Below are positions 29,947 to 39,072 of a stretch of 39,072 nt of DNA, piece by piece. The translations under genes and the position numbers were made by a program. Where the stretch lies: positions 1-39,072 of the forward strand of contig NZ_JSZE01000039.1 of NCBI RefSeq assembly GCF_000802365.1. The letters are read 5' to 3'. The stretch comes from Xanthomonas cannabis pv. cannabis. Lineage in GTDB: Bacteria; Pseudomonadota; Gammaproteobacteria; Xanthomonadales; Xanthomonadaceae. Below the pieces are notes generated by a model. The model was not told where the DNA came from. It saw only the letters and a list, made by a program, of their open reading frames with translations, and ran no database searches. The number at the start of each line of letters is the position of its first letter. The first letter of the stretch is position 1.

Positions 29947-30419
29947 TCAGTCCAGGTACGCGACGCTGACCACGTCGTACTCGCGCTGGCCGGCCGGCGC
30001 ATCGATGGTGACCGAATCGCCCTCCAGCTTGCCGATCAGCGCGCGTGCCAGCGGCGAGGAAATCGCGATCAGGCCCATCTTGATGTCCGCTTCCAGGTCG
30101 CCGACGATCTGGTAGCGCTTTTCTTCGTCGGTCTCGGTATCTGCCAGCGTCACCGTGGCGCCGAACACGATCTTGGTGCCGGCCGACAACTTGGTGATGT
30201 CAATGATCTCGGCATGCGAGAGCTCGCTTTCCAGCTGCTTGATGCGGCCTTCGATGAAGCTCTGCTGCTCGCGTGCGGCGTGGTACTCGGCATTTTCCTT
30301 CAAATCGCCGTGCGCACGCGCTTCGGCGATCGCGTTGATCACCTCCGGGCGCTTGACCGACTTCAAATGCTCCAGCTCCTCGCGCAGGCGCTGCGCGCCC
30401 TTCAACGTCATGGGTGCTC

Positions 30420-30423
<4 letters not shown>
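29947..30423 (-). CDS. greA: Transcription elongation factor GreA
   Basis: GreA rescues backtracked RNA polymerase by stimulating transcript cleavage. The 158-residue protein has an N-terminal coiled-coil (about 8-75) with the tip motif [15 protein letters not shown], whose acidic residues act in cleavage, and a C-terminal FKBP-like domain (about 80-158, ending [11 protein letters not shown]). The start at 30423 overlaps the carB stop (ATGA), has AAGGAG eight bases upstream and gives exactly the E. coli length; the ATG four codons later is less likely. Confidence 0.97.
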
Positions 30424-33662
<3,239 letters not shown>

Positions 33663-33750
33663 TTCGTTACCCGATTGAATACATGCGGCAAGCCGCAGGT
33701 GCGGAAAGAGTGGCCGCGGCGATCAGATCGCAACGCAGCACGATGATTGG

Positions 33751-33769
33751 TCGGCTCCACAGGAGCCGA
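33751..33769 (-). terminator. Small hairpin between the membrane gene and carB
   Basis: TCGGCTCC (33751-33758) pairs with GGAGCCGA (33762-33769) around three bases, nine bases beyond the stop of the small membrane gene. There is no T-run. It might trim read-through or be an RNA-stability element between carA and carB. Confidence 0.4.
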
Positions 33770-33778
33770 ATGCCGGGG

Positions 33779-34135
33779 TCATCCGGCTGACCCATAACCC
33801 AGGGCGTGCAAGCTGTGCTGCATCCACTGATGCAGTCCGAACGCGGCAGCAAAACTGATCAGTATCAGCAGCCAGCCGAATCCGGACGTCTTGCCCCAGC
33901 GGCGCACCTTGTCTGGATCGGTGTTGTGCATGGCCTGATGGAAACGCCCACCACCGAGCGCATAGCCGGAGCCGAACACCACGCACATCGGCGCCACCAA
34001 GGCGAGCTTGATGCCTCCATGCAAGGTGATCGACGCGGCGCCAGCCTGCGCCTGCTGAAGGGGCATCCACACACCCCAATACGCCAGCGCGGCGCCCACC
34101 AGGATGATCAGCACGCCTATCAGACGGCCGCTCAT
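33779..34135 (-). CDS. Small membrane protein between carA and carB
   Basis: The 118-residue product has an N-terminal hydrophobic helix (about residues 5-23, [19 protein letters not shown]), a second at about 42-60 ([19 protein letters not shown]) and a third at about 85-103 ([17 protein letters not shown]). A polar loop holding [13 protein letters not shown] joins the last two. I do not recognise the family. Its ATG overlaps the carA stop by four bases (ATGA), so it is translationally coupled to carA and presumably expressed with it. No known carbamoyl-phosphate role exists for such a protein. Confidence 0.8.
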   Translation of the reverse strand: MSGRLIGVLIILVGAALAYWGVWMPLQQAQAGAASITLHGGIKLALVAPMCVVFGSGYALGGGRFHQAMHNTDPDKVRRWGKTSGFGWLLILISFAAAFGLHQWMQHSLHALGYGSAG

Positions 34136-35265
34136 GCGTGCTTGGCATCCTTGGCCATCAACTCCACGAACCGATCGAACAACGGCCCCACATCGCGCGG
34201 GCCCGGCGAGGCTTCCGGGTGGCCCTGGAACGAGAACGCCGGTGCATCGGTCAGCGCGATGCCCTGGTTGGTGCCATCGAACAGCGAACGGTGGGTCACC
34301 CTCACATTGGCAGGCAGGCTGCTTTCATCCACTGCAAACCCGTGGTTCTGCGAGGTGATCATCACCCGGCCGCCATCCAGATCCAGCACCGGGTGGTTGG
34401 CGCCGTGATGGCCAGTGGCCATCTTCACCGTCCTGGCGCCAGCGGCCAGCGCCAGCAACTGATGGCCCAGGCAGATGCCGAAAGTCGGCACCTTCTGCGC
34501 GACCAGCTCCTTGATCGCGTCGATGGCGTAATCGCAGGGCTCCGGGTCGCCCGGGCCATTGGACAGGAACACGCCATCGGGCTGCAGTGCCAGCACCTCG
34601 GCCACCGGCGTGCGGGCCGGTACCACGGTGACGTCGCAACCACGGTCGGCCAGCATGCGCAGGATGTTGAGCTTGACGCCGTAATCGTAAGCAACAACTT
34701 TGTGCTTCAGCTCGGCCCGCACGAACGTGTCGGAGTTGAGATCCAGCGAGCCTTCCTGCCAGCTGTAGCTGGTCTCGGTGGAAACCACCTTGGCCAGATC
34801 CATGCCCTTCAGGCCGGGGAACTTGCGCGCGGCTTCCAATGCCTTTTCGATGTCGATCTCGCCGGCCATCAGCGCGCCGTTCTGGGCGCCCTTCTCACGC
34901 AGCAAACGGGTCAGCTTGCGGGTGTCGATGCCGGAGATGGCCACCACGCCACGCGCCTGCAGCCATTCCGGAAGGGCCACCTGGCTGCGCCAGTTGCTGG
35001 GACGGCGCGGCACATCGCGCACGATCAGGCCGGCGGCCCAGATCTTGCGGGCTTCGTCGTCCTGATCGGTAAAGCCGGTGTTGCCGATATGCGGATAGGT
35101 CAACGTGACCATCTGGCGGGCGTAGGAGGGATCGGTCAGGACTTCCTGGTAACCGGTCATGGCGGTGTTGAACACCACTTCACCGACGGAAAGCCCGTTG
35201 GCGCCTACGGATTCGCCCTCGAACACGGTGCCGTCTTCGAGGACAAGGATTGCGGGTTGGGTCAC
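34132..35265 (-). CDS. carA: Carbamoyl-phosphate synthase small subunit (glutamine amidotransferase)
   Basis: CarA hydrolyses glutamine and channels ammonia to CarB. The 377-residue protein has an N-terminal CarA-specific domain (about 1-150, with [16 protein letters not shown]) and a C-terminal class I amidotransferase domain. The nucleophile is C265 in [13 protein letters not shown], and the histidine and glutamate partners are in [12 protein letters not shown] start it at GTG 35265, directly before [16 protein letters not shown], where the family begins; no suitable ATG exists there and the ribosome site is weak. The frame remains open upstream into sequence without family similarity. Confidence 0.95.
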   Translation of the reverse strand: MTQPAILVLEDGTVFEGESVGANGLSVGEVVFNTAMTGYQEVLTDPSYARQMVTLTYPHIGNTGFTDQDDEARKIWAAGLIVRDVPRRPSNWRSQVALPEWLQARGVVAISGIDTRKLTRLLREKGAQNGALMAGEIDIEKALEAARKFPGLKGMDLAKVVSTETSYSWQEGSLDLNSDTFVRAELKHKVVAYDYGVKLNILRMLADRGCDVTVVPARTPVAEVLALQPDGVFLSNGPGDPEPCDYAIDAIKELVAQKVPTFGICLGHQLLALAAGARTVKMATGHHGANHPVLDLDGGRVMITSQNHGFAVDESSLPANVRVTHRSLFDGTNQGIALTDAPAFSFQGHPEASPGPRDVGPLFDRFVELMAKDAKHA

Positions 35266-35504
35266 GTGGGGTCTCGCTCTGGCTGCCTGGGACTCCGATG
35301 CGCTTCCGGCCAAATTCCGGTTGCAGCAAAGCGCGGACGCGGTGCTGAGGACCGGTCCGACGCTGGTTCGGGCAAGCGAGAATTGTAAAGGCAAGTGCCC
35401 CCGCATGCCACCCTGTCGCGCAGCCGATGCGGCAGACGCCGAGCCGGAGCGGCATGAATACGCTGCCGCGCCTGGCAACCGTTCACGCGCGGTTGCGCGG
35501 CGCG
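35266..35504 (-). promoter_or_regulatory. Promoter and leader region of carA
   Basis: The gap between dapB and carA holds no gene. On the minus strand TACAAT (35382-35387) is a perfect-looking -10 box in a TTTACAATTCTC context, though the -35 is poor; it would give a leader of about 110 bases. GGACCGGTCC (35349-35358) is a 10-bp palindrome just downstream of the putative start and could be an operator. The carAB genes of other bacteria are controlled by arginine and pyrimidines; nothing here decides the mechanism. Confidence 0.45.
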
Positions 35505-36221
35505 TTACAACACCAGGTCGCGCACCCGGTAGCTACCGGCCGGCCTCCCGATCAGGCGCTTGGCTGCATGCAGGGCGCCGCGCGCGAAGATGTCGCGATT
35601 GGTTGCGCGATGCACCAGCTCCACCCGTTCGCCCAGGCCGGTGAACTGCACCGTGTGTTCACCCACGATATCGCCGGCGCGCAGGCTGGCAAAGCGCGGT
35701 TGCGCACCGCTACCGGTGGCCGCTTCACCCAGCGTCAGTGCGGTGCCGGAGGGTGCGTCCTGCTTGTGCACGTGATGGGCTTCGATGATGTCGCAGTCCC
35801 ATCCGGGCAAGGTGCCGGCGGCGCGCTCGACCAATTCGGTGAGCACCGCCACCCCCAGGCTGAAGTTGGACGCCCATACCAGCGGAATCTGCTGCGCGGC
35901 ATCGAGCAAGGCGGCGCGCTGCGCCTCGTCCAGCCCGGTGGTGCCGGAGACCAGCGGCTTGCCGCGCTGCGCGCACAACGCCAGGACCGGCGCAAAGCCC
36001 TGCGGCAAGCTGAAGTCGATCGCCACATCGAAGGCCGGCGCACCGCCCAGCTCGCTGGCGGCAAAGAACGGCACGCCGTCCACCACCCGCTGCGAGGGCG
36101 AGCGCCCCAACACGGCGCCGACGACCTGCAAGCCATCGTCTTCGGCCGCCAGGCGCAGCAAGGCCTTGCCCATCCGCCCGGAGGCACCGTGGATCAACAC
36201 TTTTACAGGAGACGTTGTCAT
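35505..36221 (-). CDS. dapB: 4-hydroxy-tetrahydrodipicolinate reductase
   Basis: DapB reduces the dihydrodipicolinate precursor with NAD(P)H in the diaminopimelate/lysine route. The 238-residue protein is short for the family (usually about 265-275). It opens with the Rossmann motif [11 protein letters not shown] and has the substrate signature [15 protein letters not shown], including H149, H150 and K153, and GTTG at about 93-96. The shortening lies mainly between the dinucleotide fold and the catalytic strand. No frameshift is evident, so it is probably a compact but functional form. The start at 36221 is a few bases after a TACAGGAG ribosome site on the minus strand. Confidence 0.95.
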   Translation of the reverse strand: MTTSPVKVLIHGASGRMGKALLRLAAEDDGLQVVGAVLGRSPSQRVVDGVPFFAASELGGAPAFDVAIDFSLPQGFAPVLALCAQRGKPLVSGTTGLDEAQRAALLDAAQQIPLVWASNFSLGVAVLTELVERAAGTLPGWDCDIIEAHHVHKQDAPSGTALTLGEAATGSGAQPRFASLRAGDIVGEHTVQFTGLGERVELVHRATNRDIFARGALHAAKRLIGRPAGSYRVRDLVL

Positions 36222-36262
36222 GCCTGCAGGCTAGCGATGCGGTGTGGGTTGCACAAGGTGCT

Positions 36263-36297
36263 GGGATTCGGGATTCGGGATTCGGGATTCGGGAATC
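36263..36297. repeat. Heptanucleotide tandem repeat GGGATTC
   Basis: Four exact GGGATTC units run from 36263 to 36290, followed by GGGAATC (36291-36297), whose GAATC pairs with the preceding GATTC. Repeats of this unit are a frequent variable-number element in Xanthomonas intergenic DNA. The rest of 36222-36446 is a strikingly G/T-rich plus strand without a gene. Confidence 0.9.
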
Positions 36298-36446
36298 GTA
36301 AGAGCGGTGTGCCGTGGCTGAGGCGTTGGTGCGGTTGGTGGGGTTTGGCGGTTTTTGGGTGTGGTGTGGCTGGGAGCGCGGGGGCTTGCGGTGGCGTGGC
36401 GCTTGCTTGAGGGATTGCCGCTCACATCGACCGGCGCGATGCTTGC

Positions 36447-37166
36447 TCAGCCGTCCATGCCGTCCAGACGCTTGGCCCAGCTTTCGACTTCGCTGCGCTG
36501 CAGGCGACGCTCGAACAACGCGCGCCACGAGGGCACCAGTGGCAATGTCAGCACATCGGAGATCGCGGCGGTATCGACGGTGCGTGCGTACAGCACCTGC
36601 TGCAGTCGGGCCAATGTCCATTGCGGATGCGGTCGCTCCTGCAACGTGAGCATGTCGCCGGCGGCCACCGCGCCGGGTTGCAGCACGCGGTAATACCACC
36701 CGGTGCGTCCGCTGTCCTGCACCCGGCGCGCCATCTCGCGCACGCCGAAGCGGTCCGACAGCTTCCAGCATGGCTGGCGCACCTGCGAGACCTCCACTAC
36801 CGCCGCGCCCAATGTAAAGCGATCGCCAAGACAGACCGTGGCCTCGGTCAGGCCGGTGCTGCTCAGGTTCTCGCCGAAGGCGCCGGCAGCTTCCAGCAGC
36901 GCATGCGCGCCAAGCTCGCTGCGCCAGGCGGCGTAGTGGTCGCGCGGATAGTGATGGATCGCCTTGTCCGGCCCGCCATGGACGCGCCGGTCCCCCTGCT
37001 CGTCGCCGGCCAGACCGTCCACCGCAATCTGCACCGAACCCCCCACCGCGCGCTTGTCGATCGCGCTGCGGCTGCCGGGGCGCGTGAAGTCGCGTGCCAC
37101 GCCGATCGCGACGCTATCGATCCGCGTTGCGGTCGGCGCGTCCTGCAGCGTAGCGGGCGCGCTCAT
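36447..37166 (-). CDS. MOSC-domain protein, YiiM-like
   Basis: The 239-residue protein is a stand-alone MOSC domain with the expected C133 in RQPCWKLSDRFG, the conserved block GDEQGDRRVHGGPDKAIHHY near residue 55 and a C-terminal helical extension (about 185-239). E. coli YiiM, of the same layout, reduces N-hydroxylated bases using a molybdenum cofactor; the cysteine would bind the metal. Its ATG overlaps the stop of the aminotransferase by four bases, indicating one transcript, though the two activities are not obviously related. The start was fixed by this overlap; the long open frame upstream is the shadow of the aminotransferase. Confidence 0.9.
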   Translation of the reverse strand: MSAPATLQDAPTATRIDSVAIGVARDFTRPGSRSAIDKRAVGGSVQIAVDGLAGDEQGDRRVHGGPDKAIHHYPRDHYAAWRSELGAHALLEAAGAFGENLSSTGLTEATVCLGDRFTLGAAVVEVSQVRQPCWKLSDRFGVREMARRVQDSGRTGWYYRVLQPGAVAAGDMLTLQERPHPQWTLARLQQVLYARTVDTAAISDVLTLPLVPSWRALFERRLQRSEVESWAKRLDGMDG

Positions 37167-38365
37167 GCGCCCTGCCCCGGCAACTCGGCCAGCGCCTCGC
37201 GCAGCACTTCGCCGAGCACCTGGATGCCCGCATCGATCTTCTCGCCCGGCACGGTGACGAACGACAGCCGCAGGGTGTTGGCTTGCGGGAGCGTCGCAAA
37301 AAACGGTGCGCCGGGCACGAACGCAACATTGTGTGCGATGGCGCGCGCCAGCAGTGCGGTGGCATCCAGCCCGGGCGGCAGGCTCACCCACAGGAACATG
37401 CCGCCTTCGGGACGATTCCATTGCACCTGGGGCGGAAAATGCCTGTCCAGCGCTTCCAGCATCAGGCTGCATTGGCGCGCATACAGCGCGCGGATCTGCG
37501 GAATGTGGGTGTCCAGAAAGTCGTCCTGCAGCGTCTGGTAGACCACGCGCTGGGTGAACGACGGCGTATGCAGATCGGCCGCCTGCTTGGCCTGGATCAG
37601 TTTGCCCAGCACGGCCTCCGGCGCCACTACATAGCCCAGCCGCAGACCGGGCGCGAGCACCTTGGAAAAGGAGCCCATGTAGATCACGCCGTCCGGATTC
37701 ATCGACAGCAGGCTCGGCAGCGGCTGCCCGCTGTAGTACAGCTCGCCGTACGGGTCGTCTTCGACGAGCGGCACGCCTGCCTCGGCAGCGCGCGCCACCA
37801 GCGCCCGACGTCGCGCCAACGGCAAGCGCCGCCCGGTCGGGTTCTGGAAATTGGGCAGGCAGTACAGGAAACGCGCATCGGCCAGCAGCGCCGGCTCCAG
37901 CGCCTCCACCACCACACCCTCCTCGTCCGATGGCATGCCGACAAATGCGGGCTGGAACAACGAGAACGCCTGCAACGCGCCCAGATAGCTGGGCGTTTCC
38001 ACCAGCACCTTGCTGCCTTCGTCGATGAAGACCTTGCCCAGCAGGTCCAGGCCTTGCTGCGACCCGGTGGTGATCAGCACCTGGCTGGGCCGGACGGCCG
38101 CGCCATCGCGACTGAGCTGGGCCGCCACCCATTCGCGCAACGGCGCGTAGCCTTCGGTGGGCCCGTATTGCAAGGCGGCCTGCGGTGCATCGCGCAATAC
38201 CTGATCGCTGGCCGCGCGCATGCGCTCGACCGGAAAGGTGGCCGGCGATGGCAGGCCACCGGCGAAGGAAATGACCTCCGGCCGCTCGGTCACCTTGAGG
38301 ATTTCACGAATCGCCGAACTGGTCAGCGCCTGCGCACGTCGGGAGATCTGGAAGGAGGTTGTCAT
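37163..38365 (-). CDS. PLP-dependent aminotransferase (class I/II)
   Basis: The 400-residue fold-type I enzyme has the PLP lysine K235 in MGSFSKVLAPGLRLGY, the substrate/cofactor block YGPTEGYAPLREW near residue 65, LITTGSQQGLDLLGK at about 91-105, FLYCLPNFQNPTG at about 165-177 and EDDPYGELYY at about 200-209. This is the pattern of the 2-aminoadipate/LysN and MocR-like aminotransferase group. There is no GntR domain, so it is a metabolic enzyme. Candidate substrates are aromatic, branched-chain or aminoadipate-like amino acids; the exact one cannot be read. The ATG at 38365 directly precedes the conserved start and lacks a strong ribosome site. It is coupled to the MOSC gene. Confidence 0.92.
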   Translation of the reverse strand: MTTSFQISRRAQALTSSAIREILKVTERPEVISFAGGLPSPATFPVERMRAASDQVLRDAPQAALQYGPTEGYAPLREWVAAQLSRDGAAVRPSQVLITTGSQQGLDLLGKVFIDEGSKVLVETPSYLGALQAFSLFQPAFVGMPSDEEGVVVEALEPALLADARFLYCLPNFQNPTGRRLPLARRRALVARAAEAGVPLVEDDPYGELYYSGQPLPSLLSMNPDGVIYMGSFSKVLAPGLRLGYVVAPEAVLGKLIQAKQAADLHTPSFTQRVVYQTLQDDFLDTHIPQIRALYARQCSLMLEALDRHFPPQVQWNRPEGGMFLWVSLPPGLDATALLARAIAHNVAFVPGAPFFATLPQANTLRLSFVTVPGEKIDAGIQVLGEVLREALAELPGQGA

Positions 38366-38449
38366 GGCACAAGCATAGCGAACGCCAGCGACTGCGCCGC
38401 TGTGCACTGCAGCGATACATTGCTCGCCATTTCCGGGCGCGACGCGCGC

Positions 38450-38950
38450 TTACTGGTACGCGGGGCCGACCCAGGCCGTGCCTTCGCTGCGTTCGATCAG
38501 GGTCTTCCACCGTTTGCGGATCAATGTGTCGCGCGAGCGGAAGGTCATGCGCAAGCCCGGCAGGCCGAGTGTGGCACGCGTCTCCACCAGCGCCGACCGC
38601 GCGTCCGGCGCAATCTCGATCTTGGTGATCGTCTGCTTGTAGTCGATCAGTTCTTCCGGCTCAGCCACATGGCGCATCTGGCTGAGCATCTGCGCCCATT
38701 CGCCATTGGACTTGCAGTACTTGGCGCGATTGGTGGTCTCGCGCTTTTGATGGGAATCCATGCGGTACAGGACCACCATCTCGAATTCCGGCGCGGTCAT
38801 CGCGCACAGGGCCTCACCATCCTGGCCCATCATCGCCTTGTCCTGGGCGGCGTAGAAATCGCGCACCTGCGTTTCATCGAGCGCATTGCCACCATAGTTG
38901 TAGAACCCCGCAACGGCGGCCAGCACCGCCAACAACACCAGCAAACGCAT
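38450..38950 (-). CDS. Small protein with N-terminal signal or membrane anchor, unknown function
   Basis: The 166-residue product has a hydrophobic N terminus (residues 2-17, RLLVLLAVLAAVAGFY) that can act as a signal peptide or anchor, followed by a soluble region. The soluble part (DFYAAQDKAMMGQDGEALCAMTAPEFEM, then strands and RSRDTLIRKRWKTL) has an NTF2-like flavour, as in small SnoaL-type envelope proteins, but I cannot name a family. The ATG at 38950 has AGGGG five bases upstream; a GTG one codon earlier is an alternative. It is upstream of, and in the same direction as, the aminotransferase. Confidence 0.8.
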   Translation of the reverse strand: MRLLVLLAVLAAVAGFYNYGGNALDETQVRDFYAAQDKAMMGQDGEALCAMTAPEFEMVVLYRMDSHQKRETTNRAKYCKSNGEWAQMLSQMRHVAEPEELIDYKQTITKIEIAPDARSALVETRATLGLPGLRMTFRSRDTLIRKRWKTLIERSEGTAWVGPAYQ

Positions 38951-39009
38951 CACCGCCCCTTGTTTCGCCGCGTCCTGCGGCCGGGCAAGTGTAGCCGACG
39001 CTGGGTGCG

Positions 39010-39072
39010 TCAGTGCTTGCGCGGCGGCGTCGGGCCGCAGCTATCGCAGCCGCCGCAGGAGGCAGTGCCCTG
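39010..39072 (-). CDS. Cysteine-rich C-terminal tail of a gene entering from the right (partial)
   Basis: On the minus strand the last 20 codons before TGA (39010-39012) read QGTASCGGCDSCGPTPPRKH. The CGGCDSCG cluster is metal-binding-like and sits at the end of the protein, as do many Cys-rich tails in bacterial proteins of unknown function. The frame runs out of the window, so identity cannot be given. GC-rich DNA makes chance frames common; the cysteine cluster and the stop just before a gap are the reasons for the call. Confidence 0.45.
   Translation of the reverse strand, partial: QGTASCGGCDSCGPTPPRKH

Noticed and set aside
36263-36297. Short regular repeats considered as a CRISPR array
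   Set aside because: Units are seven bases with no spacers and no cas genes nearby; it is a simple tandem repeat.

Overview
The window is a chromosomal segment of a plant-associated Xanthomonas. It is GC-rich (roughly 65%), densely packed and almost wholly coding. The central block matches the rpf (regulation of pathogenicity factors) locus that controls Diffusible Signal Factor (DSF) quorum sensing. The residue numbering of RpfF (E141/E161), RpfC (H198/D512/H657) and RpfG (D80, HD-GYP) agrees exactly with the published X. campestris proteins. The presence of rpfH and the apparent absence of rpfI between rpfD and rpfE are clues to the species, but I do not assign one.

Layout. (1) 1-5203, plus strand: the last codons of a methyl-accepting chemotaxis protein ending in a WQEF pentapeptide, a terminator, then cheR-cheD-cheB joined by 4-base overlaps, followed by a PAS-GAF-GGDEF-EAL cyclic-di-GMP protein. 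(2) 5204-9812: a Xanthomonas-type intergenic repeat, an alpha/beta hydrolase, aconitase B with a clear intrinsic terminator, and an AbrB-type antitoxin/PIN toxin pair. (3) 9960-13499: aconitase A on the plus strand, a hairpin, a gene-free 270-base stretch and a small lipoprotein gene. (4) 13597-20291: rpfB and rpfF (plus strand) converge on the rpfG-rpfH-rpfC operon (minus strand). (5) 20432-24461: prfB, with its programmed +1 frameshift, and lysS, then rpfD (membrane LytTR regulator), all on the minus strand. (6) 24656-27171, plus strand: a membrane acyltransferase and a DUF1176-type secreted protein, in the place where other xanthomonads carry rpfI. (7) 27274-36221, minus strand: a long run dapB-carA-small membrane protein-carB-greA-rpfE-recJ with several ATGA overlaps. 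(8) 36222-39072: a heptanucleotide tandem repeat, an aminotransferase-MOSC pair, a small exported protein and a cysteine-rich C-terminal tail of a gene running in from the right edge.

How it works together. RpfF makes DSF. RpfB is an acyl-CoA ligase linked to DSF turnover and fatty-acid use. RpfC senses DSF and phosphorelays to RpfG, whose HD-GYP domain degrades cyclic-di-GMP. RpfH is a second, kinase-less copy of the RpfC sensor. The EAL protein in the chemotaxis operon is a second cyclic-di-GMP enzyme, so motility and cell-cell signalling sit side by side. The remaining genes are housekeeping: TCA cycle, lysyl-tRNA synthesis, translation termination, carbamoyl phosphate, lysine/diaminopimelate, transcript cleavage and recombination.

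I found no CRISPR array, rRNA, tRNA, prophage or intact insertion sequence. No wholly new system is evident. The points most worth a second look are the RpfH sensor duplicate, the convergent rpfF/rpfC 3' ends, the small membrane gene splitting carA from carB, the toxin-antitoxin module between the two aconitases, and the replacement at the rpfI position.
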